From NCBI GenBank assembly GCA_003457145.1, contig DMSR01000349.1:1-7550 (forward strand): a stretch of DNA of 7,550 nucleotides, in the 5' to 3' direction. The translations under genes were made by a program, and so were the position numbers. Positions 1 through 5,993 of the stretch are shown one piece after another (the stretch's first letter is position 1; every line of letters starts with the position of its first letter). The notes beneath the pieces are model-generated. The model was not told the DNA's origin, made no database searches, and saw only the letters and a list, made by a program, of their open reading frames with translations. Source of the stretch: Bacillus sp. (in: firmicutes) (GTDB taxonomy: Bacteria; Bacillota; Bacilli; Bacillales; Cytobacillaceae).

Positions 1-466
1 TGTGATTCCGGTGACAATTACTGAAGGGGTTCCAATGGTCACTCCTGCATATCCGCAGCAAAAGTTATGGCTGGAGAGCCTCAACCACTTTGGGATGGAG
101 TCTGATGGTCTTCGCCCGATTATTGACAGGGAGACGAAGTTTGCGGTTCCGGTAGAATCACAATTTTTCAACGAGTCTCTCCCGCTTGCTGGAGTATTTG
201 AATTAGTCAAAACAGATGAAGAAGAAGTCAAACTTCTTCCTGTTTCAAAGCTTCAACGATTGCATACCTTGTTCTATCATACATACCGCAACTTCCTGAT
301 CGGTCCTATGGGGTTGATGGAATGGCATTTTAATACGACGGCAAGTTTTGTAAATAAAATTGAACTGTTTCAACTTCAGAGGCCGACCACACATTTTACC
401 GCGCATGAGCTTACTTCTTTAATTTTATCAACCATCAGTCAAGAGAGTTGCAGGATGGCCAAATGA
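1..466 (+). CDS. HPr-kinase-like lasso peptide kinase (K), C-terminal part, 5' truncated
   Basis: The frame is open to the left edge, so the GTG at position 2 is an internal Val codon and not a start. About 154 residues are visible, roughly the C-terminal half of the family's usual length of about 300. The conserved block TPAYPQQKLW is followed by a LRPIIDRETKFAVPV segment and then RLHTLFYHTYRNFLIG and GLMEWHF, ending in FTAHELTSLIL. I recognise this as the C-terminal half of the HPr kinase/phosphorylase-related proteins found in Firmicute lasso peptide clusters (PadeK, ThcoK type), which phosphorylate the C-terminal Ser of the precursor. The P-loop is upstream of the window, so catalytic competence cannot be judged. 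The stop overlaps the start of the next gene as ATGA (463-466), which suggests translational coupling. Family assignment is by memory of the pattern, strongly supported by the neighbours. Confidence 0.82.
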   Translation, partial: VIPVTITEGVPMVTPAYPQQKLWLESLNHFGMESDGLRPIIDRETKFAVPVESQFFNESLPLAGVFELVKTDEEEVKLLPVSKLQRLHTLFYHTYRNFLIGPMGLMEWHFNTTASFVNKIELFQLQRPTTHFTAHELTSLILSTISQESCRMAK

Positions 467-963
467 CTTTTATTGGAAGTTCATTAAAGAGGATTACAAA
501 GGTGAAAAACTTCCTGTCCCTAAATAGAGAAAAGAAGCTTTTATTAATAGAAGCTTATGTTTTCCTGGGAATAGCGCGAATTGCAAAGGCCAGGCCTTTC
601 TCGAAGGTTGCTCCTTCCCTCGGGGCAAATATGGAGGAGACTCCTCTGAACTCGAGAGTAAATACTGAAATCCTCCAACATATTTCGGAAGCCATCCATA
701 TCATGAGTTCCTATACCTTTTGGGAAAGCCAATGTCTTGTAAAGGCGATTGCTGGGATGAGGATGCTGGAAAGAAGGGGAATTGAAAGTACTCTCTACTT
801 GGGGACTTCCAGGGATGATGCTGGAAAAATGATTGCCCATGCTTGGCTGCGAAGCGGTTCTTTTTATATTAGCGGTTCGGAAGGAATGGAACGATTTTCA
901 GTTGTGGGCAAATTCGCTAAAGAAGTAAAACTAAATAAAGTCTTGGGAGAAAGCAATGGATAA
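463..963 (+). CDS. Lasso peptide leader peptidase B2 (transglutaminase-like)
   Basis: This 166-residue protein has the layout of lasso peptide B2 proteins. A basic, Leu-rich N-terminal helix (about residues 9-45) precedes a C-terminal transglutaminase-like core. The core has Cys91 in SQCLVKAIAGMRMLERRGI and His126 in AHAWL, the expected catalytic Cys and His. B2 enzymes cut the leader from the precursor, acting with the leader-binding B1 (RRE) protein, so that the C cyclase can close the macrolactam. I chose ATG 463 because it forms an ATGA overlap with the kinase stop and has AGGA at 452-455, 7 bases upstream. An in-frame TTG at 448 would add five residues but has no good ribosome binding site. 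The third triad residue (Asp) is not obvious after the His. The 3' end overlaps the next gene by 8 bases. Confidence 0.88.
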   Translation: MTFIGSSLKRITKVKNFLSLNREKKLLLIEAYVFLGIARIAKARPFSKVAPSLGANMEETPLNSRVNTEILQHISEAIHIMSSYTFWESQCLVKAIAGMRMLERRGIESTLYLGTSRDDAGKMIAHAWLRSGSFYISGSEGMERFSVVGKFAKEVKLNKVLGESNG

Positions 964-2155
964 CAATATAAGCCTTAATCTGGCAGGTGTTCCAAGAGAG
1001 CTTAAGAGTTTACTGGAATTAGTAAAAAAAAATAATGAGCAGAATGTTCTGCTGAACAGCGAATCATTGTTTTACGATTTGGATTGGAATCTGTTTTTAG
1101 ACTTAGCGTTGCATCATCGTATCTTTCCAATCGCGTATCCAAAAATGAAGTTGGTGAAAGAGGGACTCATACCAGATTATGTAATGAAGACGATGCAGCT
1201 GCATTACAGACAAAATACATTTCGGATGCTGCAATTGAGTGCGGAGATGGAGCAAGTCAGTTCATTATTTTCAGCTAATCACATTAAGTTGCTTGTACTA
1301 AAAGGCCCTGTCCTTGCAACAGATTTATATGGTGACCTTTCGAAGAGAACCTGCGGGGATTTGGATGTTCTTATTCCAATAGATGATTTGGAGAGAACGG
1401 ATGCGCTGCTTACTAAGGAGGGCTACGTTAAGGATGATTACATCCATACGGTTCTGGGTGATTGGAAATGGCGTCATCATCATGTTACTTATTTCCATGA
1501 AACAAAACCAATTAAGCTGGAAATCCACTGGCGGCTTAACCCTGGGCCAGGAAATGAACCAATGTTCGCTGATTTATGGGAACGAAAGCGTCAGAGCGTT
1601 CTTACGAAAAATCCAGTTTATTACCTGGGGAGAGAGGACTTATTTACCTTCTTAGTTTCTCATGGCGCCCGTCATGGATGGTCCCGCCTGCGTTGGCTGA
1701 CGGATATTGCACAAATGTTAAATCAAGATATGGATTGGCAAGTGTTAAAGAAAACTTTTGGGAAATACAGCAGTGTTGACGTTGGCGGACAGGCGCTTAT
1801 TTTGGCCAGCGAATTGTTAAATCCTAATTTACCTGAGGCAGCGAGGGCCTTAGTATCCGCAAGTAAATCCAAAAAGCTGGCACAGGAAGCTATATTCTAT
1901 CTAGAAAGAATGGCGAATTTACATACTGACCCTGTTCCTGATGATGTAGCTGAATATCACAAGCAACACTTATTTTCTTTAATGTCAAAAAAGCAAAAGG
2001 CCTTATTTATACTTAGTTTCCTTTATCCCTATCCGGAAGATGCAGAGACTTTACCGCTTCCTAAACAGCTTCACTTTCTATATTTTCCTTTGCGTCCCAT
2101 TCTGTGGGCATGGCGAAAAACAAGAAAGCAAGTAATGGCCAGGAGGATCTCCTAA
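956..2155 (+). CDS. Nucleotidyltransferase family protein (NTP_transf_5-like), lasso tailoring N
   Basis: The protein has 399 residues. The nucleotidyltransferase signature is clear: LLVLKGPVLATDLYGD (113-128), R131 and GDLDVLIP (134-141), where D135 and D137 are the likely metal ligands. A third acidic position is probably E189 in KLEIHWRL (187-194), followed by the family-typical SHGARHGWSRLRWLTDIA block (235-252). The C-terminus is helical and ends in a basic tail. It fits the Pfam 'uncharacterised nucleotidyltransferase' family found next to lasso peptide kinases. In the pseudomycoidin system the homologue (PsmN) is linked to addition of hexose to the phosphate placed by the kinase; applying that here is inference. 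The start ATG 956 has GGGAG at 945-949 and overlaps the B2 stop by 8 bases. The stop TAA shares one base with the next ATG. Confidence 0.85.
   Translation: MDNNISLNLAGVPRELKSLLELVKKNNEQNVLLNSESLFYDLDWNLFLDLALHHRIFPIAYPKMKLVKEGLIPDYVMKTMQLHYRQNTFRMLQLSAEMEQVSSLFSANHIKLLVLKGPVLATDLYGDLSKRTCGDLDVLIPIDDLERTDALLTKEGYVKDDYIHTVLGDWKWRHHHVTYFHETKPIKLEIHWRLNPGPGNEPMFADLWERKRQSVLTKNPVYYLGREDLFTFLVSHGARHGWSRLRWLTDIAQMLNQDMDWQVLKKTFGKYSSVDVGGQALILASELLNPNLPEAARALVSASKSKKLAQEAIFYLERMANLHTDPVPDDVAEYHKQHLFSLMSKKQKALFILSFLYPYPEDAETLPLPKQLHFLYFPLRPILWAWRKTRKQVMARRIS
2141..2146 (+). promoter_or_regulatory. Ribosome binding site deciding the ABC transporter start
   Basis: AGGAGG lies 8 bases before ATG 2155. 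It selects this start over the in-frame GTG 2104 and ATG 2110, which lie inside the preceding gene without a comparable site. Confidence 0.85.
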
Positions 2156-3951
2156 TGGATTCAATTCTATATTTTGTGAAAAAATTACATGCTTTTTCTG
2201 GCAAAATTCTTTATATCAATCTCGTTGGCATGATTGCTGTCAGTCTGCTAGAAGGAATCGGAATCCTATTTTTAATCCCGATGATCAGCATGAGCGGGAT
2301 TGTGAATTTGGATACACAAGGGACACCGCTCGCTAGCATTTTTAAACTCTTGAACAACATCCCTGATACATTGGGTTTGCCGATGATACTTGGGGTATAT
2401 GTTATTTTGGTGATTGGGCAGAATGTGCTGCAAAGGCAGATAACGATTCGAAACACGAAAATCCAGCATGGTTTTTTTCGTCATTTGCGCATTGAAACGT
2501 ATGATGCCCTGCTGCACGCAAATTGGGAGTTTTTTATCAAGAAACGGAAATCGGACATTATTAATTCCCTGACAACTGAAATTGCCACAGCAAGTGCGGG
2601 AACGCATTCGTTCTTGCAATTTATTGCTGCACTTATTTTTACGATTATCCAAATCGGTATCGCCTTTTGGCTGTCTGCTAATATAACGATCTTTGTGTTA
2701 ATCAGTGGTCTGGCACTGCTCTTTTTTTCACGGAGTTTTCTTAAAAGGTCGATGGCTCTTGGCAGTAGGAACTATGTATCGGGAAAAAGGTATTTGGCAG
2801 GTATAACAGACCAAATTAATGGCATTAAAGACATTAAAAGCAACAGTCTGGAAGATACAAGAATGTTGTGGTTCCGTAAAGTAACGAAGAACATGGAAAT
2901 CGAACAGATTGAATATGCACAGCTGAACACTAAATCCCAGCTGTACTATAAATCTGCGTCCGCCATTCTGATTGCAATTTTTCTATTTGCAGCTGTAAAG
3001 CTCTTTAACGCCCAGCCAGCACAATTAATGCTCGTCATCGTCATTTTCTCAAGGTTATGGCCAAGGGTTGCTGGTATCCAGGGGTCAATGGAACAAATGG
3101 CGATGAGGATTCCGTCATATAAAGCAGTGATTGCTCTGCAAAAAGAATGTGAAAATGCGAAAGAGTTTGCAGGATTGGATAATGGATCAGTTAAACCGTT
3201 AGAAATTCACGAAGGAATTGAATGCCACAATGTGTCCTTTCGCTATCACAAGGATAAAGCAGACTATGCCTTGGATACTATTAATTTAACCATTCCAATT
3301 AATGAGATGACTGCGGTGGTCGGACGATCTGGGGCAGGTAAAAGCACCTTGATCGATTTGCTTATGGGACTGAATAAACCTGAGCTTGGGGATGTTCTGA
3401 TTGATGGCAGGCCACTATCAAATGATAATCTAATAGCTTATAGAAGAGCCATCAGCTATGTTCCGCAAGAACCTTTCCTTTTTAACGAAAGTATCAGAGA
3501 AAATCTGTTGCTCGTTCACCCTGATGCTACAGAGGCAGAGTTATGGAATGCGTTGGAATTTTCATCGGCTGCTGAGTTTGTAAGGAAGGCATCAGATGGT
3601 TTGGATACACTTATCGGCGATCGGGGAATCAGACTTTCAGGCGGAGAACGCCAGCGGCTTGTCCTTGCGAGAGCGATTCTTCGGAATCCATCCATACTTG
3701 TCCTTGATGAAGCGACAAGTGCTTTGGATACGGAGAATGAGGCGAAGATTCAGGAGGCACTGGAAAGGCTTAAAGGCAAGATGACTATCATAGTAATTGC
3801 CCACAGACTTTCGACAATCCGTAATGCTGACCAGGTTATTGTATTGGAGGAGGGCCGGATCATTCAAAAAGGCAGGTTTGGACAGTTAGCAATGGAAAAA
3901 AGAAGTGTATTCGGCAAGCTGCTGAAGAATCAAATGGAAGCTGCGCCATAA
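2155..3951 (+). CDS. ABC exporter, fused membrane and ATPase domains (lasso peptide transporter D)
   Basis: This 598-residue half-transporter would work as a homodimer. Residues 1 to about 330 form the membrane domain, with hydrophobic segments near 18-45, 75-95, 155-205 (two helices), 270-290 and 295-310. The ATPase domain is complete: Walker A GRSGAGKST (390-398), Q-loop Gln438 in VPQEPFLFN, signature LSGGERQR (494-501), Walker B ILVLDE with D518 and catalytic E519, and H-loop His550 in AHRLS. There is no N-terminal C39 peptidase domain, which agrees with leader removal by the separate B2 enzyme. In lasso clusters this gene exports the mature peptide and usually gives self-immunity; that role is inferred from position. 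ATG 2155 shares a base with the upstream stop (TAATG). An inverted repeat spans the stop codon. Confidence 0.9.
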   Translation: MDSILYFVKKLHAFSGKILYINLVGMIAVSLLEGIGILFLIPMISMSGIVNLDTQGTPLASIFKLLNNIPDTLGLPMILGVYVILVIGQNVLQRQITIRNTKIQHGFFRHLRIETYDALLHANWEFFIKKRKSDIINSLTTEIATASAGTHSFLQFIAALIFTIIQIGIAFWLSANITIFVLISGLALLFFSRSFLKRSMALGSRNYVSGKRYLAGITDQINGIKDIKSNSLEDTRMLWFRKVTKNMEIEQIEYAQLNTKSQLYYKSASAILIAIFLFAAVKLFNAQPAQLMLVIVIFSRLWPRVAGIQGSMEQMAMRIPSYKAVIALQKECENAKEFAGLDNGSVKPLEIHEGIECHNVSFRYHKDKADYALDTINLTIPINEMTAVVGRSGAGKSTLIDLLMGLNKPELGDVLIDGRPLSNDNLIAYRRAISYVPQEPFLFNESIRENLLLVHPDATEAELWNALEFSSAAEFVRKASDGLDTLIGDRGIRLSGGERQRLVLARAILRNPSILVLDEATSALDTENEAKIQEALERLKGKMTIIVIAHRLSTIRNADQVIVLEEGRIIQKGRFGQLAMEKRSVFGKLLKNQMEAAP

Positions 3952-3967
3952 TGGTTGTTCATTATGG
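3946..3967 (+). repeat. Inverted repeat across the ABC transporter stop codon
   Basis: CCATAATG (3946-3953) and CATTATGG (3960-3967) are perfect 8-base arms around a 6-base loop. The stem contains the TAA stop. No T-run follows, so it is not a typical intrinsic terminator. It could be an RNA processing or stabilising stem that lowers VanZ expression relative to the transporter, or it could be chance. Confidence 0.5.
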
Positions 3968-3980
3968 TACAGCTTGATCT

Positions 3981-3990
3981 GGAAGGGGGG
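3981..3990 (+). promoter_or_regulatory. G-rich ribosome binding site of the VanZ gene
   Basis: GGAAGGGGGG is the only good Shine-Dalgarno-like stretch before the VanZ frame. It sits 11 bases before TTG 4002 and 5 bases before an in-frame CTG at 3996, so it does not settle which non-ATG start is used. Confidence 0.55.
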
Positions 3991-4001
3991 TTTTACTGAT
4001 T

Positions 4002-4460
4002 TTGCTTTCACGAAGCCTGATTGCCATGTTACCGATTATCTATATGAGTTTGATCTGGATACAGTCAAGTTACTTTAATCTCGAATCGCTGAGTACTCTT
4101 TCCTCACAAATCAGTTTACAGGTGATATTGTTTTTTGGCATTATTCTGGAGTTGGCCCATTTGTTTGAATTCGGCATCTTATATTTATTATTTATATTTG
4201 TCTTTCTAGCCTTTGGAAGGCTAACTCATTGGAAAGAAGTTTTAGCCGTTACCCTGGCTATCACTTATGGAGTCATTGATGAAGTTCATCAAATGTACGT
4301 CCCATACCGTTCCGCTTCGGTAGTTGACCTGGTTAAGAACACCGTGGGGATATTAGTTGTCTACTGGATTATCCACAAACATTATTTTGTCAAAACGCAG
4401 TCCGGATTAGCCCGTGCCATGAGAAGGGTTACCCAAACTTTTATATCGGGTAATGGATGA
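4002..4460 (+). CDS. VanZ family membrane protein
   Basis: The protein has 152 residues from TTG 4002. The VanZ core is plain: HLFEFGILY (53-61), then YGVIDEVHQMYVPYR (89-103), then D109 and N113 in DLVKNTVG (109-116). Hydrophobic segments near 8-22, 38-52, 57-73, 80-95 and 114-125 fit the usual four to five helix topology. VanZ proteins are poorly understood; the founding member gives low-level teicoplanin resistance, and others are linked to lipopeptide or envelope-antimicrobial tolerance. It starts 50 bases after the exporter with no promoter that I can see between them, so it may be the last gene of the lasso operon and could help with immunity, but that is inference. The start is uncertain: TTG 4002, CTG 3996 or ATG 4026 (shortening it by eight residues) are all possible. 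Confidence 0.85.
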   Translation: MLSRSLIAMLPIIYMSLIWIQSSYFNLESLSTLSSQISLQVILFFGIILELAHLFEFGILYLLFIFVFLAFGRLTHWKEVLAVTLAITYGVIDEVHQMYVPYRSASVVDLVKNTVGILVVYWIIHKHYFVKTQSGLARAMRRVTQTFISGNG

Positions 4461-4494
4461 GAAAAGTGTTGCTGAATTGGTTCAAAAATAATGA

Positions 4495-4799
4495 TTGGAA
4501 AATCAAAATGAATCTTTCTTCCATTACCTGTCTCTATTAAATTTCATCGATGGTATTATGACTTATTTTGGCCTCCAGATTTCCTATATAGAAGATCTGA
4601 ACCCTCTAATGGCGGGTTATATAAAACAAATCCTCTGGTCTTTCTATTTATTAGTACATCGCTTTCAATCAATTTAGATTTGTTCATAGCGTTTAAGAAG
4701 TCCCAAGTTCCGCGTTATTAAGGGTTAACTATTATCGCTGCAGTTTTCTACTCCGTGGTTTTTGCCCTGCATATTACATGGCTTATGGTTACCTTCTGA
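4495..4799 (+). pseudogene. Broken DUF5658-like small membrane protein gene
   Basis: Three pieces of one small membrane protein can be joined. Piece one (4495 to about 4628) reads LSLLNFIDGIMTYFGLQ followed by IEDLNPLMAGYIK, the typical N-terminal pattern of DUF5658 (NhhD..hTy.GL..g.ieE.NPlM). The frame then shifts by one: piece two (about 4629-4718) reads NPLVFLFISTSLSINLDLF and onward. It stops at TAA 4719-4721, after which the same frame continues as LTIIAAVFYSVVFALHITWL (4725-4784), the expected last helix with its conserved His-x-x-Trp. It ends at TGA 4797-4799. The start is also poor: the frame opens at TTG 4495 directly after an in-frame TGA, without a clear ribosome binding site. A frameshift and a nonsense codon together argue for decay. 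The family name is from pattern memory. Confidence 0.6.
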
Positions 4800-4989
4800 T
4801 TGTTATAACCTTCTTTTCCTCCGGAAAAACCCTCGTTTACTTTTCTATATTACATTTTAACCTCACCAGCATATACTTTTCTTTCAAATATTCGAAGGAA
4901 GGCGCATTAAATGTTTTAGAATCAATAGCAAGAACTATTAGCCACTGTAAATCCCTGAAAATTCCATAAAGGCCCTAAAACCTTAAACC

Positions 4990-5005
4990 GTTCTATATAT
5001 AAAAC
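4990..5005 (+). promoter_or_regulatory. Possible upstream SinR-like half-palindrome
   Basis: GTTCTATATATAAAAC differs by one base from a perfect GTTC-N8-GAAC palindrome and resembles the elements at 5125-5140 and 7356-7371. The GTTCTAT arm has one mismatch to the SinR consensus GTTCTYT. Confidence 0.35.
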
Positions 5006-5039
5006 AAAAATCCATGAAAATCCGAGAAATACTTAGAAA

Positions 5040-5062
5040 AATAAAGAATAACGTTCTTTATT
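5040..5062 (+). promoter_or_regulatory. Inverted repeat containing a perfect GTTCTTT motif
   Basis: AATAAAGAA (5040-5048) and TTCTTTATT (5054-5062) are perfect 9-base arms separated by 5 bases. GTTCTTT at 5053-5059 matches the SinR consensus GTTCTYT exactly, and the left arm is its near-complement. It lies 40-65 bases upstream of the predicted -35 region of the GH16 promoter. There is no T-run, so an operator is more likely than a terminator. Confidence 0.45.
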
Positions 5063-5104
5063 GAGGTTATTTAAGCTAATGATGTGCTTTTCTTTTCCCT
5101 TTTA

Positions 5105-5136
5105 TTGATTTATACTCGATTTATGTTCTATATAAT
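5105..5136 (+). promoter_or_regulatory. Predicted sigma-A promoter of the GH16-GT2 operon
   Basis: A perfect -10 hexamer TATAAT lies at 5131-5136. Candidate -35 elements are TTTATA at 5109-5114 (16-base spacer to TATAAT) or TTGATT at 5105-5110 (18-base spacer to the overlapping TATATA at 5129-5134). The start point would fall near 5142, giving a leader of only about 20 bases before ATG 5163. The -10 lies inside the palindrome at 5125-5140, so a bound protein there would block RNA polymerase. Confidence 0.6.
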
Positions 5137-5140
5137 GAAC
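5125..5140 (+). promoter_or_regulatory. Palindromic operator candidate over the -10 element (SinR-like)
   Basis: GTTCTATATAATGAAC has the GTTC-N8-GAAC layout and contains the TATAAT box. The spacing equals that of the inverted repeat bound by Bacillus subtilis SinR (GTTCTCT facing AGAGAAC over 16 bases). Its two arms, GTTCTAT and (reverse strand) GTTCATT, have one and two mismatches to GTTCTYT. The regulator is an inference from this and the matrix-type genes downstream. Confidence 0.45.
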
Positions 5141-5162
5141 AAATGAGGTGGGAGAGGGAAGT

Positions 5163-5993
5163 ATGAAAAAGTATATTATTTTACTGCTATATATCATTTT
5201 CCTTATGTATCTCCTTCCTTTAGGCATAACTACGTATCAGCAAACAAAAGGAGCGGATACCTTTTTATTCATTAAAAATAACTTAATAGAGAACAATACA
5301 GTGGAACCTGAAGAAATTGGCTGGAATCTCGTATTCATGGATGATTTTAATAGCTCCAGTGTTGACCCAGTGAAATGGGAAGTTTTAAACCGAGAGGAAA
5401 ATTATAATAATGAGCTGCAAGCCTACAGATCAGGTAATGTTAAAGTCCAGGATGGCCGTCTTTTTTTAACAGGGCTGAAAGAGGGATCGAAATATAGCTC
5501 GGGATTGGTCCAGACAAAGGGCAAGTTTGATTTGCTTTATGGAAAGATTGAAATTAAAGGTAAATATCCGGTGGGAAAAGGGCTGTTTCCTGCCATGTGG
5601 CTGCTAAGATCCGATGGGGAGGATCATTTGCCGGAAATAGATATTTTTGAGGTGGTTGGGCATGAACCGGAAAAGGCTTATATGGTCCACCATTGGCGAG
5701 ACAACGGAAACCTTAAAACAGCCCATGGCACTGCCCGGATAAAAGACATTGATCGTGATCACTTATATGGCTTGGAATGGACTCCGGAAGAAATAAGATG
5801 GTATGTGGATAACAAACTTGTATTCGAATTGAAGAACCATCATGCTCATGTCCCGATGTATTTAATTATCAACCTGGCGATTGGCGGGAATTGGCCAGGA
5901 AATCCTGATAAAAAGACTGTTTTTCCTGCTGAATTTTCGATTGACTATGTGAAAATCTATCAAAAGGGGACTGGGCATGATGGATCTATTTAG
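5163..5993 (+). CDS. Glycoside hydrolase family 16 (laminarinase-like beta-glucanase), N-terminally membrane-targeted
   Basis: The protein has 276 residues. Residues 1 to about 23 (MKKYIILLLYIIFLMYLLPL and on) are a positively charged start plus a long hydrophobic stretch without a clear Ala-x-Ala site, so it may be a signal anchor. The GH16 fold runs from about residue 55, with FMDDFN near the start, the LFPAMWLL strand, and the catalytic EIDIFE at 158-163. There E158 is the nucleophile, D160 the helper and E163 the acid/base. The ExDxxE form (beta-bulge type) points to laminarinase-like members rather than Bacillus lichenases, which carry ExDxE. The C-terminal INLAIGGNWPGNP block and SIDYVKIYQ end are typical. 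ATG 5163 is preferred, with GAGAGGG just upstream; a GTG at 5148 would add five residues. It overlaps the synthase gene by 17 bases, suggesting it trims or releases that enzyme's product outside the membrane. Confidence 0.9.
   Translation: MKKYIILLLYIIFLMYLLPLGITTYQQTKGADTFLFIKNNLIENNTVEPEEIGWNLVFMDDFNSSSVDPVKWEVLNREENYNNELQAYRSGNVKVQDGRLFLTGLKEGSKYSSGLVQTKGKFDLLYGKIEIKGKYPVGKGLFPAMWLLRSDGEDHLPEIDIFEVVGHEPEKAYMVHHWRDNGNLKTAHGTARIKDIDRDHLYGLEWTPEEIRWYVDNKLVFELKNHHAHVPMYLIINLAIGGNWPGNPDKKTVFPAEFSIDYVKIYQKGTGHDGSI

Larger units (their letters stand above)
4800..5104. other. AT-rich stretch without a gene, upstream of the GH16-GT2 promoter
   Basis: I see no credible coding region on either strand. 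A 63-codon frame at 4778-4969 overlaps the pseudogene remnant and has no family resemblance. The stretch holds an imperfect direct repeat: AAATCCCTGAAAATTCC at 4949-4965 and AAATCCATGAAAATCC at 5008-5023. It also holds the GTTCTATATATAAAAC element at 4990-5005 and an AT-rich inverted repeat at 5040-5062. No T-tailed terminator stem for the upstream genes is evident. Confidence 0.6.

Noticed and set aside
221..239. Hairpin GAAGAAGT-CAA-ACTTCTTC in the kinase gene
   Set aside because: It is internal to a conserved coding region rich in Glu/Lys codons and most likely arises from codon use.
534..556. Two AGAAGCTT copies 15 bases apart in the B2 gene
   Set aside because: They are short and in coding sequence (KLLLIEAY); no sign of a mobile element or duplication.
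544..840. A 98-codon minus-strand frame opposite the B2 gene
   Set aside because: The plus-strand frame carries the conserved Cys/His motifs; the reverse translation looks random.
850..870. GTTCTTT motif in the B2 gene as a SinR site
   Set aside because: A single 7-base match in coding DNA with no inverted partner is expected by chance in AT-rich sequence; similar lone matches occur near 6884 and 6970.
2272..2652. A 126-codon open frame on the minus strand inside the ABC transporter gene
   Set aside because: It lies opposite a strongly conserved coding region, its translation is Cys/Arg-rich with no family resemblance, and it has no ribosome binding site context. It is a shadow of the real gene.
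4778..4969. A 63-codon plus-strand frame beginning MAYGYLL
   Set aside because: It starts inside the DUF5658 remnant in another frame, has no good ribosome binding site, and shows no recognisable pattern.
4949..5023. Imperfect direct repeat AAATCC(C/A)TGAAAAT as a possible CRISPR or iteron
   Set aside because: Only two copies of about 16 bases with unequal sequence and no further units; too little for an array or an origin.
4461..5162. Search for a lasso precursor peptide gene in the only long gap
   Set aside because: Short frames, such as the 12-codon one at 4453, lack leader/core features and ribosome binding sites. The precursor is expected upstream of the window.
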